This document shows positions 35,801-46,942 of a DNA stretch of 64,000 nt, piece after piece (within the stretch, counting starts at the first letter, position 1; every line of letters starts with the position of its first letter). The stretch is from Ophiosphaerella korrae (lineage: Eukaryota; Ascomycota; Dothideomycetes; Pleosporales; Phaeosphaeriaceae): positions 124,001 to 188,000 of the forward strand of contig JALNQF010000050.1 in NCBI GenBank assembly GCA_028456385.1. Reading direction: 5' to 3'. The position numbers and the translations under genes were made by a program. Under the pieces are notes generated by a model. That model searched no databases. It saw only the letters and a program-made list of their open reading frames with translations, and had not been told where the DNA came from.

Positions 35801-35824
35801 TTTTTTTTTTTTTTTTTTTTTTTT
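35801..35824. repeat. poly-T tract
   Basis: About 24 T in a row, with AT-rich DNA following. No retroelement body is recognised. Confidence 0.6.
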
Positions 35825-36121
35825 CGTAGTGTTGGTTGTAACTAGGCATCGCACGGTCGTACGGTGACCTACGATGCTCCCCAATGTCCCTAGTTGTAAG
35901 ACTTATTCTCATTGGAGGGGTCGGTTATGCACGAATAAGTGGTAGGAGGAACAAATGTGTATTATTTTGTGTAGGATAGACGAATTGCTACCTTTACTTG
36001 GGTACTAGTTATACTAGGCCCGAGAGGAGCCGGATGGCCCAGAGTGCGCCAGAGTAGGCGGATTCAGGCTGTTGCCTGGCATAAGGGCCCGGAGGGTCCT
36101 TGGACAATATACTGTTCTACT

Positions 36122-36145
36122 CCAATAATCAACGTTGATTATTGG
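36122..36145. promoter_or_regulatory. perfect 24-bp palindrome upstream of caspase/CHAT gene
   Basis: CCAATAATCAAC is followed directly by its exact reverse complement. It contains a CCAAT box on each strand and lies 321 bp before the start codon at 36466. It could be a dimeric regulator site or a small foldback. Confidence 0.4.
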
Positions 36146-36465
36146 CACCTTTTTGGTTATTTGCCGCGGTGGAGCAGAGCTGCGTTCTAACAACGGGAAC
36201 ATTGTAGGTTATTGTAGTTATCAGGAAACATTATATAGTCAAACTCGCTCTACACATCTGAAACGATTTTTCGAAAACAAAAGCTTTTCTCAATATATTC
36301 AACCCCAACCGATTTACTAGGGGTATCAAACTTTTTAGAAGTATCCATACTAATAGACCTGTCAGCAATAACCCACCCACCCCGGATTTTCAGAAAACTT
36401 TCACAAAGAATTACCTTTGACCTCCTATTTTCGCTATTCTCACTCCTTTCGGCACAAAACTTGCC

Positions 36466-39115
36466 ATGAACGGCTCCAGAGGTGACCAGGGCTTCCAAGT
36501 GCCCGAACGAGCTGAAGATTTGCCGCACCTCCAACGAGCAAGGCGATGCAGCGACTCTCCATTGAGCACTTCCACCAGCTCATTAGTCTGTCCTCATTGT
36601 CATAGCAATATCAACTCTCCCAGACAGGAAAGATCCCAGGTCCATCCTATGAGGATTCTCGGTTCCCATAGCCATCTGGAGGAGTTCAAAGAGGCGGCTA
36701 ATGCAGCATTGAAGAGTCAGCACAGAGATACATACGATGAAGTTAAAGTTCTGCTCTTAAACTGGGAGGCTAATGACCTGGGATTGAAGAAGCCCGAAAA
36801 GGGTTCCCTGATCCTTGACGAGACTATGAACTTGATGCGAGTCTTACAGGATTCATATCGCTTCGATACAAAACATTACTTAATTCCCTCCAAGAACCCG
36901 CAGACGAAGGTCCAGTTGGAGCTAAGTAAGATCATTGACGAGCTCTCTGACAAACAAAGCGAAGAAAAGAAAAGGACTCTTCTGATTATATACTATAATG
37001 GACATGGTACTGTGAAAGACGGAAAGCTCATCTGGTCAGCGTAAGTCTCTATGAGAAATTCCTTTATTATGTGAGGTTCTAACGTTCTATATTCGTAAAG
37101 AATGGCATCTCGAAAGTCAAGAATATCCAGCGCTATCATGGTATAAGCTACAAGGTATGCTGGAGAGTGCTATATTTGATGTCCTTCTGGTTTTAGACTG
37201 TTGCCACGCTGCAGGGGCTATTACAAAAGGCTCTGGTGGTACTATGGAAGTTCTGGCTGGCTGCAGCCGGGAAAGCAAGGTAGCCGCGCCTGGGGGAGGA
37301 CGTGTTGTTGGTTCCCCATTTACACATACTCTAATCCGCCACCTTGAGGAAGGAGCAACGAAACCTTATGGATTGCTTGCGGTAGAGCTTCAAACCTTTT
37401 TGAGTCTCGATGAAGTTCTCGAGGATCAGTCACCAAGCCATGTTGTACTCACAGGTCACTATAAGCTGATTAATTTGAGGCCACTATTTTCTGAAGCGGA
37501 ACTGGAAATGCGGACGTCTGAACGATCCAAGCCCGAACTGAGAGCAGTCCTGGCTATCAAATTTCGAGGAGAAATATTGCCCGAGATGCAGGACTTCATA
37601 CAGTGGTTGAACTCTCAGTGCCCCAAGGGGGTGGATGGGGTAGAGGTAAGAGATGTGAGCCTGCAGATTGAAGGGTCATTCGATAATTGCTCAACGCTAC
37701 TGTTGCTATCAATGCCTCTTACTATGTGGGCATATTTCCAAGAAAGCCACGGTTGCTCGTTGGTCGGATTTGCCAAGTCAACTAACTGCTTGGTCACACA
37801 CAAGAATGCCCGAAGAGCGTCTCACGGCCAAGGGGGGCTGCCATGGCACTCGCAATCAACAAGGGATTTGTCTACAGCCTGCAACTCAGAACCCACGTCA
37901 GAAGATCCAGATGCGCCCAAATCCTCGACAGCGGCAGGCCATTCTCACGAGCATGGTGGCCGCGCCCCAGGTGACTCTTCTATCTTGGCGAGCTCATCCA
38001 ACGCCATCGCTAGCAGCAGTTATCGTGCTTCCACAAACAGTCTCGAAAATATGAAGCTGTTCCATATCCAGCCAGAACTGGTCGCTATGCTCCATACCGT
38101 GAGCAATGAAGAGCTGTCTTCTTTCGCGGGGCTCCATGAAGATCCGATGAACTATGTGCAAATCGAACTATGTATTCTTGCATACTTTCTCCTCTTCTCG
38201 AGAACGCTCGCGAAGGAACACCTCGAACAAGCAATCCAGCGAACACAAAAATGGGTAACAATGACCGATCCTGGCGACCCTGACCGCGCTCGGCGATTAC
38301 AACTACTTGGCATGATGTCGGCCAGGATGTACGAACTTAGGTATACTTCTGAGGCCCTACCTTCTCTGGTAGGAAATAGGTAAGCTGGATTTTAAATGAA
38401 TCTTTTATTGCAGAAGAGGATATTTTAGGGACCGGCTTCATGTAGGTGGGAAAAATTGCAGCACTCAGACTTTTAGGAAGGCGTACGTTCTTAGATAAAA
38501 GAACATGTTGCTAACGCTCCTAGGCTTGTCCGTCCGAGGACCGGGCAAGAGTCTGTATATGAAGAAGTAGACATTCAAATAATGCATCAAAGCAATCAAG
38601 CAATTAGATCAACACAGAACTACAAGCGATATGGCAGCATAGATCCTGCGCGAAGTTATCTCCTCCTGGATGACTGGAATAAGAGCCCACTCACTGTAGG
38701 AGATTTCCGCGACTTCGATATCCAAGAGCGCGCTCCATTCCTAGGCTATCTCTCGGTCTGCTCAACCAGCGCAAACAAAGTGGACGAGTCTGTTGGTGAG
38801 GGAATTCAAATCGTGAGCGCGTTCCAACTTGCGGGGTTCCGCCACGTTATCGGAACGCTCTGGGAAGTACCCGATGGTCGCTGTGTGGACGCTGCTAGGG
38901 TGGTGTACGAGACGATCCGGGACGAAGGCATGACGGACATGGCGGTATGTCGAGGCTTCCATCGGGCGATCAAGGAACTACGAGACGGGCGCATGGACTC
39001 GATAAGAGAGGCGAGAGATGCGGAGCTTAGCAATGAGGAGCTTCGCGATGAGATTCGTGAGAGTGCACTACAGAGTCCGCTGTATTGGGCTTTGTACATC
39101 TATTTTGGTGTCTAG
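36466..39115 (+). CDS. caspase-like (C14) protein with CHAT-type C-terminus
   Basis: This predicted 809-residue protein has exons 36466-37040, 37117-38379 and 38524-39115. The introns are 76 and 143 bp; the second ends with a classic CTAAC..TAG. Residues ~85-330 are a caspase-like peptidase domain: LLIIYYNGHG with the catalytic His at 180, then VLLVLDCCHAAG with the nucleophile at Cys221 (or Cys220). A basic-to-Ser-rich linker follows. Residues ~540-610 (EQAIQRTQKWVTMTDPGDPDRARR) match the TPR lead-in of fungal TPR-CHAT proteins, but most TPRs are missing. Residues ~645-809 are the end of a CHAT domain: LSVCSTSANKVDE with Cys692, AFQLAGFRHVIGTLWEV and SPLYWALYIYFGV. Where CHAT domains carry the FAGHG-type catalytic His, this protein reads YKRYG. 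CHAT is thus probably inactive while C14 looks intact. A role in cell death or immunity is inferred from both families. The first acceptor could instead be at 37100, but only 37116 keeps frame. Confidence 0.7.
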
Positions 39116-39987
39116 ATATTGTCTGCGGCGTATTCGAGTTGGAAGCAAATTCAGATTCAAGGCAGCAAAGTGTCTTTTTCGTTTCTCCTTGCACAGTTCC
39201 TCCCTATGTATTGAAATTTTGAGTTTGCTCACGAATATTCTTTATCCCCTACTTCTATATATGCTCACTCAATCGTTCTCTATCCTCATTCCACTAACTT
39301 CCAGCTTCGCTGGTAAACAATTAATATTGACTATGTTTACTCAATCAGCTCAGCTTACGCTTGACTACTACCTTGTTGTGTCTGGATACTCTTTACTTAT
39401 GGTTCTAGAGTGAAAAACTGCACTTTTAGGCCCCCTCCTGGTCCTACTTTTGTCGGGTTTGCAAGCAGCCTCTGCTATCGGAATAGTAAGTATGGTACTT
39501 TACAAATTGTAGTTTACATAGATTGTTATAACATCCTATACAGTAGAAACTTGAAGGAATAAGTAAATGTAGTGTCGGCTTTCGTAGTTTGCCTTACACT
39601 ACTATGCGCATTTGGGGAAAGCAAAAATCGGATGATCCTGCTACAACTTATACCTTATCTGTATGTTGCGGTAGTACCCTGGCTGCGTAGATACCTTGTT
39701 TGATAGATGGCGCTTGTGTTTTGCCCGGCTTGTAGTTATGTTTTAGGGGAGTACCTCCGTTTAGATTAGATTAATTAGATTGTTGATTAGGCTATTAGTC
39801 AAAATTGACTATATTATAGCTATTGGGGAGTAACTCAATTAATACCCAGGGATAAGCTCGGTACCTCTATTTTTTAAGCTTAGCTAGACGTGATTAATAG
39901 TATTCGATCTGCTGACGCTTAAATCTACTGTGAAAATTTTCGAATACTGGTTTATATTGTGAAAGAATAGTTACTAGTATCTCAGAT
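39116..39987. other. AT-rich intergenic gap
   Basis: 870 bp of AT-rich DNA. No gene or repeat is recognised. Confidence 0.6.
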
Positions 39988-40683
39988 TCAATAAAAGATA
40001 TGCTTTGCCGATGCAGGCATTAAATTACCAGCGTCTCGCAATTCTTTCAAGGTAGCCTCTATAAAGTCGCTATCTAGAGGCTTTTCTTCAGAACTTGCCT
40101 TGAGAGCTGCAACTTGGACGATATTTCTTATCTGGTTTCGTTAGTGCTGGTGTCATTTTGTATCTTGATTTCTCAACTCTCTCCCAGAGGGCTCTTCATT
40201 TTTCCATGATTCTATTTGGTCTAAACTGATAGCATTTTCGTGCTGACGAAGTAACTGGCCCCATAGCTTCTGCCTCTGGGTTGGACTTGGAATCTTGTAA
40301 TGAACCCTGTGGTGGATTCTGGACGAAACAGCGGGGTCCAACGCCCATGGTTCAACATTTGTTGTCATAAATAAGATACCCCTAAACTTCTCAGATTCCT
40401 GCAAGAAGAGCGATACCAAAGCATCCCAGCTAGAATTGCTGCCACTCAGTCTCTTGGTGAAAGGGTCTGCTTCATCCAGAAACAGTATCGCACGCCAAGG
40501 GCAGGCTAGATCAAACAAGTCTCGCAGCCTTCCGGCCTGTTTGTTCTTCGAACCCAGCGTCTCAACACCAATTGGGAGACGTGGTATCTCATGTTGATCT
40601 ACGATTGCCTGGGTTGTTAATGTTTTACCAGTACCGGGAGCTCCATATAGAAGGACAACGATGCCGCGTTCGTTATGCTCAGG
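39988..40683 (-). pseudogene. AAA+ ATPase fragment
   Basis: The minus strand reads VVLLYGAPGTGKTLTTQAI (Walker A, about 40655-40600), then RLRDLFDLACPWRAILFLDEADPF (Walker B, about 40530-40460). FRGILFMTTN (sensor 1) and SSRIHHRVHYKIPSP follow. These blocks belong to fungal AAA+ proteins with a long N-terminus. After GRELRNQ the frame closes near 40153. An overlapping phase continues with IRNIVQVAALKAS, then FIEATLKELRDAG to a TGA at 39988, with no GT donor to join them. The N-terminal half expected before Walker A is absent: upstream frames are closed except for a small separate ORF. This is a truncated relic. Confidence 0.6.
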
Positions 40684-40866
40684 AGATCAAATGAGTTAGT
40701 GCTTGCACAGATAGTCAGATAACATGCATATTCATTATATTCCTGCTTCTGGGCACCAGTTGGTTGTAGGACTGGTCAATAATCTAATGCAAGGGTTTTC
40801 ATCTGACCAGGGTATTCTGGCAGAAAAATTACCTTTCAAGTTTTATTACCTCCAACAAGGTGCCTT

Positions 40867-41010
40867 TTAGACTATCCTTATTCTTCTAGCGGGGTTATAA
40901 CGTTCTAACCACTCGGTCGCGGATCGAACGCGTCTTAGCACCGCGATGGCGTATAGGCCACCGACAAAAGCCATTACAGCGATAGGAAAGAATGTCGAAG
41001 GATGTAACAT
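40867..41010 (-). CDS. possible 47-residue membrane peptide
   Basis: A short frame runs from ATG 41010 to TAA 40867. Residues ~5-23 (STFFPIAVMAFVGGLYAIAV) form one hydrophobic helix, followed by a basic stretch with RRVRSATEWLERYNPARR. It looks like a small single-pass membrane protein, but its length is within chance. It lies just upstream of the AAA+ fragment. Confidence 0.3.
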   Translation of the reverse strand: MLHPSTFFPIAVMAFVGGLYAIAVLRRVRSATEWLERYNPARRIRIV

Positions 41011-41963
41011 AGTATAGTTCGTGATGTGCTCTGGATAAGTGTGTAGGAGAAGAATACCGCCAATAGATGAGCGAGAGTTTTGCTCAACGGTTTCGGCAGG
41101 AAGGGGAGGGGTTATGGCAATTATATAAGAGGGGTAGAATGGCCAGCGCTCTGAGAACTGGTGTATCGGGAAGGATTTTGGAGGACATGATGCTAGCTAT
41201 ATTGAAGGAGCGCTAACTCTGCATCTCACAACATTGCAGCACCCGATTAGCTTCCGCCACGGCCACCAATATGCAAGCCTCAGTAAGCCCAGTGCGCAGC
41301 ACTAGCCTCCGGGTTCAAGAGACTCAGTCAAGTAATTGTAGAGATGAGCTCCAAGATCGAAAGAATCAGACAAGAAAACAAAGAGAAGGGCTACTCGCGA
41401 CAGTAGATGGCAGGGTTCTAGATAGAATTTAGTCCTATCTAGTAGCTATATATTTATCTAGGATAGGGCGGAATAAATAGTCTATACCGAAAATGTGCCC
41501 TTGCTCGTAGTAGTGCGAAAAAGGTTATATATTTCTATACCGACGATACTGTTTAGTTTCTTCAATAAATACCTTGAGTAGTAGGCGCCGGCGTTTGGCA
41601 GGAGTTGCCGATGTTGTTCCGAGGCAACCTCCTGGTTTACGCGCAGCCGCGCCTTCGCCATTGTCACACTCTTTCTCCAAGCGTCACATCTTAATTCGTA
41701 TGCCTTTCTTGGCCATTTCGAGGTACGTGCGCGCGGCCACTCGAACGCGCGACGTGCCCGCGCTGCCTACCCGCAGTTTTCTAACTATTTTTCAGGATGT
41801 CAGCACAGTTGCGGTCACAGATAATTCAATCTAGACCGATAGGCCCAGGGCTTGACAGCTTTCGCAACCTTTTCAGTTCGGTATACGAGGATGTGAGCAT
41901 TCACATTTCCACTCAGGTGCTAGATCAGGTAGGAAATGAAGGTAACGCGTACTGGCTATACTG
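41011..41963. other. intergenic region before FunK1 gene
   Basis: 950 bp of mixed composition with no supported gene. The final 100 bp are presumably the kinase promoter and leader. Confidence 0.5.
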
Positions 41964-44186
41964 ATGAACTCCACTAACGGACACGCAGAGACCCAAGGTC
42001 TCTTAGTCGCTCTCGTCTCCGCCCTGCAAACTCTTCCAGCTTCTCGTCATCTACCTTCAAGCCGTGGCGGCAAGAACCTTCTCGATGATTTGTCAAAACT
42101 TATGACAACAGTCAACGCTGATGGCTTCGATGTTGGACGAATAATCCCTCTTCTTCAAGCGGTTCTTCGCAAAGAGCCCGACGATGTTATCTGGAACAAA
42201 GTCTACGCCGCCGTTGCCGAGTCCACTCCGCCTCCTCGCCCCGCGTCGTCCATCCAACAGACGCCTTGGCTGCGCAGCACAGGCAGCTTTGCGAACTCAA
42301 CGGAACACCGCAAATATATAGACGATGTGCTGAAGGAGGAGCTAGGGCACATATATGTTGGGATTCCTGGGTTCTTCGAAGCCTTCTTCGGGGAAATCGT
42401 AGGTCTCGGTTCGGCGGCAGAAGCTGTATTCGACAAGTGCAAGGAAGGGGATAACCCGTTCTACCGAGAGGAGAGCGGCTGGCGGGGCTGGCCAGATGGG
42501 GCGAAGGAAAGTGATGTCTTGAGCTGGTTTCCACTACTTACAAACCAGCTTTTGGACCTTGCGAAAGAGCATCAGCCAGGCTGCGGAACTCGACGTCGAC
42601 TATTAGCGCAGCCCCATCATCCCTTGCAAGACTCTACGGCCGATCGCAAGCTAGATATTGGCTTTGTGGACGATCTGAACGCTGGCGTGGATTCGAAGTG
42701 CCGATGGTCGCAGATCCTTGTGCCCGGAGAGCTCAAGAGCAACCCGTCGGCCGACAAAGCCTCTAAGGCGTGGCTCGACCTAGGACGATATGCGAGGGAG
42801 GTGCTCGCCGCTCAAGACAGCCGCCGCTTCGTCCTTGGTTTTACTCTTTGTGGATCCCTTATGCGGCTGTGGGAATTCGATCGGCTCGGCGGTATCGCCT
42901 CTGCGCAATTCGACATTAATAAGGATGGCCTACAGTTTGTGTCTGCAGTACTTGGGTTTCTCTGGTTGAACCAAGAGCAGCTAGGCTTCGATCCTACCAT
43001 CATCGTGGCCGGAGATAAGCGGTATATTGAGATCGAGCGAGACGATCACAAAGAGCGCCTTGTCGTTGACCAAGTAATAAAACGGGTGCCTTGCGTCGCC
43101 GGTCGAGCAACAACTTGCTGGAGAGTCCATCGAGAAGATGACCCCAACACGCCACTTGTTGTTAAGGATTCTTGGCAGTATCCAGAGCGCGAGGAGGAGG
43201 GCGAACTACTACGTGAGGCAACCAAGAAAGGGGTGGTGAATGTTGCAAGGTACTTTTATCACGAGACAGTTCGGGTGGGTGATCAAAACGACGATATCCG
43301 CATAAACGTTCGGAAAGGCCTGGACATTACAAAAGCGACGAACTATAAGTTAGAGAAGCAGATGCCGCCGAGCACTACCGGACGCCAGGCCTCGCGTAGG
43401 GATGGAAGCAGCCTCGCAGGACGGAAGCGATCCTCGAGCTGCACCGGCGCACCATCGCCGCCTAGCAAGCGCACTTGCTCGAGCTCCCCTACGAAACCTG
43501 TGATCATGAACCGGGTCCATCGCCGTATCATTGTCCGCGACTATGGGAAGCCCATCTACAAAGCAAGTTCCCCAGCATGTCTCCTTGCCGCACTAGAAGG
43601 CTGCATCGAAGGCTACGAGTCGTTGCACGCACGAACTGGCTTCCTCCAATGCGACATATCGCCAAACAACCTCATGGTGAACGAAGATGAAGAAAACCCT
43701 TCCTGGCGGTCGTTCTTGATCGACCTCGACCTTGCAATCAAGGAGCAGCGAGAGAAGTCATCAGGAGCACGTGGGAAGACCGGCACGCGAGCGTTCATGG
43801 CAATTGGGGTGCTTCTGGATGAAGAGAATCATTCATTCATGCACGATCTCGAGTCGTTCTTCTGGGTTCTCTTCTGGATATGTATTCACTACGATGGGCC
43901 AAATAAAGAAAGAGTTGTCAAACGCTTCGACAAGTGGAACTATGTTGACACAGTAGAGCTTGCCGAAATTAAGAAGGGAATAATAGATGAGGAGAGCGAC
44001 TTTCTCAAAACCTCAGAGGCAAACTTCACCCCTTATTACAAGCCAATCATCCCTTACATCAACAGATTACGGAGGAGGGTGTTTCCCAATGGCAGGAGAT
44101 GGAAACACCCGGACCCAACGCTATATTTCGAGATGAAAGTGATACTCCGGGCTGCCCAGGACAACTTGAAAGAATTGGATATATAA
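41964..44186 (+). CDS. FunK1-type protein kinase
   Basis: This single-exon gene encodes 740 residues. The N-terminal ~170 residues are helical. Residues ~210-340 hold the conserved block of this family (VPGELKSNP, WLDLGRYAREVLAAQ, FVLGFTLCGSLMRLWEFDRLGG). A kinase fold follows, with TPLVVKDSWQYP (beta-3 Lys) and EGELLREATKKGVVNVARYF (alpha-C Glu). A Ser/Arg-rich insert of ~70 residues lies between the lobes. The catalytic loop is LQCDISPNNLM with Asp564. The metal-binding DFG is replaced by IDLDLA, and GTRAFMAI corresponds to the activation segment end. FunK1 proteins are fungus-specific kinases related to aminoglycoside/choline kinase folds and often sit in fast-evolving regions. The reading frame is intact, and GC content is higher than in both flanks. 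Substrate is unknown. Confidence 0.88.
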   Translation: MNSTNGHAETQGLLVALVSALQTLPASRHLPSSRGGKNLLDDLSKLMTTVNADGFDVGRIIPLLQAVLRKEPDDVIWNKVYAAVAESTPPPRPASSIQQTPWLRSTGSFANSTEHRKYIDDVLKEELGHIYVGIPGFFEAFFGEIVGLGSAAEAVFDKCKEGDNPFYREESGWRGWPDGAKESDVLSWFPLLTNQLLDLAKEHQPGCGTRRRLLAQPHHPLQDSTADRKLDIGFVDDLNAGVDSKCRWSQILVPGELKSNPSADKASKAWLDLGRYAREVLAAQDSRRFVLGFTLCGSLMRLWEFDRLGGIASAQFDINKDGLQFVSAVLGFLWLNQEQLGFDPTIIVAGDKRYIEIERDDHKERLVVDQVIKRVPCVAGRATTCWRVHREDDPNTPLVVKDSWQYPEREEEGELLREATKKGVVNVARYFYHETVRVGDQNDDIRINVRKGLDITKATNYKLEKQMPPSTTGRQASRRDGSSLAGRKRSSSCTGAPSPPSKRTCSSSPTKPVIMNRVHRRIIVRDYGKPIYKASSPACLLAALEGCIEGYESLHARTGFLQCDISPNNLMVNEDEENPSWRSFLIDLDLAIKEQREKSSGARGKTGTRAFMAIGVLLDEENHSFMHDLESFFWVLFWICIHYDGPNKERVVKRFDKWNYVDTVELAEIKKGIIDEESDFLKTSEANFTPYYKPIIPYINRLRRRVFPNGRRWKHPDPTLYFEMKVILRAAQDNLKELDI

Positions 44187-46942
44187 GTGGGAGCAGCGCG
44201 CAGATGGGGGCCCCAAAATCCTGATGACCTTTAGCACTCGCCTGTTCACCTGTTAATAGAAAGTAGAGTACGAACGTCAATAGGAGGACAAGTTATACTG
44301 ATATATCGACATGCTGTTGAGTTTGTCTTACCTCGCTTCGGTGTCTTCAGGTGTATCGAACTAGATCAGGACTTGCATCTCCAGCACCAATACGTCGAGA
44401 GCAGACCCCTAAGTCAAACTTCGCACGTAGAACTTATTAGATATAGTAGCTAGCGAAACTAGCTTCCCTTTAAGTGCAACTCCAACAAATCTTTCGCTAA
44501 ATAAACTTAGCACCGCGCCTCCCATATCTAGTAAAGCGCTGTAACTTCCACACGCAACGTACTACCATAATAGACACTTATATATTATAGTTGGAGCTTA
44601 GCTATATACTCTAGGATTCGAGAGAGGGATTCTCTAAATCCCAAGTAACCTTGATAGACCTTTATAGGATTAGTTGATCCTATGCAAGGCTATATTTCGC
44701 AATAATTTATTATAGGCAAACTTCATTTTTCTAATTTCTACTAACTCATCTTAGATAGCAGTGCATATTTAAGGCACTCCCTTTTTCCCGTTCGGTGGAA
44801 AGCGTTCCCGTAGGCAGGGGTTGATACAGCTCTTTTTAGGTTAATTTTCTGTGTTATCTTAACGTTACCAACGTATTTTAGGTAGGATTCAAGAAAGAAA
44901 GTCTTGATATAGCCATTTTTTACGCCATCTCGGCATAAACTACTTCTACAAGAGCCCCTCACCTGCAGAAACGCTGTCCACTGGACGTGAAAAGGAGTAC
45001 TATGTAGGCACTGAAGTATACCGAGTTTTGATTGGAAAAGTGGGAAAACGCTCTGACTTGGTGCAGGTACTATGTGGCGACTCTAAATTTTTCAAATTGC
45101 ATCACCCGAAATGTATGGCTCGTTTTCTTGAGACGGATGCGCCCCATCGCGATGTCTAGGGCCTGGCCATAAATCTTGTCTTGATATCAATTCAAAATAT
45201 GTGTGCCAGAATCGATGGCGCGGCCCTGCGGATGTTGCTCTGTGTTAAAGTGGCATAATATGGTCTTTTTCGATTGGTTAGGTGAGATTTCTTTATCGGC
45301 TTGCACCTAGGCATGCTGATAGAATATACCAATCATTCATCAAAGCTGCAGCAAGGCTGACTTTCAACAGCCTACACACACCAGCGCCGATTGCATTTAT
45401 TGGATCATCGCTAAAAACCAAAGCTTCGATCCAAGTCCCGGTGCTTCGGCATTATGCTATGTGAGCTTTTAGAGTCGAATATATTGTGGCATCGTAGGAT
45501 GCACGTAGAAGTAGGAGGCAGGTGGCGACCCGCAGTCGGCGAGATGAGTTGGAATATATGGCTTGAGTAGCTACATGACGAGTTGGTGTCGGTGGTTCTA
45601 CTCCATCCGATCCTACTTAAGGCTCCGCTAACCTAACGCTCCCCGATCACTTGCGGTTCTACTGCACCACAATATACTGGCGGGCCAATAAATAGTTCTT
45701 CAAAGATGTGCCTTTAATTGAATTTTCTGAAAGGCCAGGTTATATGACACTGGTAAGTACGCGTGAAATACAGGCCTATGGCATCGCGCAATGCTGTGTA
45801 ACCCATTGCCCGTGCATTCCTCACTGGCCGTTCTAAAACGCGTGATGAAACACCACCACGTACTTTTGGCGAGAGCTAAATGCAGTCATATCTCAACCTT
45901 CAGCTTCACTTCATCGCGGCAATATTTTGACTTTTACTGAGGTCAAGCCATGGCTGATCCTTTGAGTGCAGTGGAGCGCGAATAACCTAAATAACATACG
46001 AGTAACAGATATACCTAGTTAAGGTGTCGGGCCTTTAATTTTTAACTAATGCCTGGGCCTAGAATTCCTTAGCGACGCTGAGCAAGTTGGATGAAGGCGC
46101 ATCAAGTGCACATCTTAAGTCAATACAAGTTACAGTCGCTTGCATTTGCAATTTCCGTCATTTGCACGCTGCACACGCGCGAGATGCATGCGCTGGTGCA
46201 GTTATGCACGCAGACATAGCTGGCATCGTCCGGTGAAATAGAGTAGTGGCGCAGTAGATTTATACAAGCCTCCTTCGGGTGCGAGGCGAGTTTTCCTTGT
46301 ATTTCACTAGGCTCCTCTTCACTTCTCGCCCATGTTGTAGGCATTAGTGCCTCAATTAGTTAGTAATCACCCCGCGATCTCTACCTAGGACCATAATCTC
46401 ATTCCTTGCACTAGGATTAATGTAGTCGCGTAGATAGGGCGTGATAGAGCACTACGATACCAGGTGGATCGGTCCTCAGTTGGCCCTACACACCGACACT
46501 TCCGAGGGCACCAATCCAAGTCTCTGAGTTGACGTCGTGACCGCGCTTTTCCTGTAATCGCAACGCCGGCGTCGTGTGTGTGTCGCCGCCTCGCATCACG
46601 AAAAACGCACCCGGCATAGAATCATTCAGCAAGAATCAATCGCATCGAAAAATTCGCAAGCATTTCCTAGCTGGATGGTCGAGTGAGTTCGGTAGCGGAT
46701 TCCAAGACCTTCGAAGTCAAGGGTCTTCAGACATACCTCGGTATCGCATGAGGCCTGATATTTTGATGAAGCCACAAGAAGATACAACAACGTGTGTGTG
46801 GTATTTTTACACTATTTCACGAATTTCGATCTAGCAGTTGAGTAATCGGCACCTGTCCAAGTCGCTCCCTCAGCGCAAAAGTCCGCGCCTAGTGCATTTT
46901 AGTATCAATTTATTGGCCGAGACGTACAGCAACTTCAACAAT
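44187..46942. other. AT-rich region without genes
   Basis: 2.75 kb of AT-rich DNA with only short frames, including one Cys-rich frame at 46120-46344 on the minus strand that lacks a signal peptide. I support no gene here. The last part is the upstream region of the acetyltransferase. Confidence 0.55.

Larger units (their letters stand above)
33872..36465. other. intergenic region with satellites and poly-T
   Basis: 2.6 kb with no supported gene. It holds the 15-bp minisatellite, T10/A10 next to a C run near 34441-34468, GT-rich DNA near 34850-34880, a poly-T at about 35801-35824 and the palindrome at 36122. Confidence 0.55.

Noticed and set aside
46120..46344. Six-Cys small frame on the minus strand
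   Set aside because: No signal peptide, promoter or splice support; AT-rich flanks. Cys content alone is not enough.
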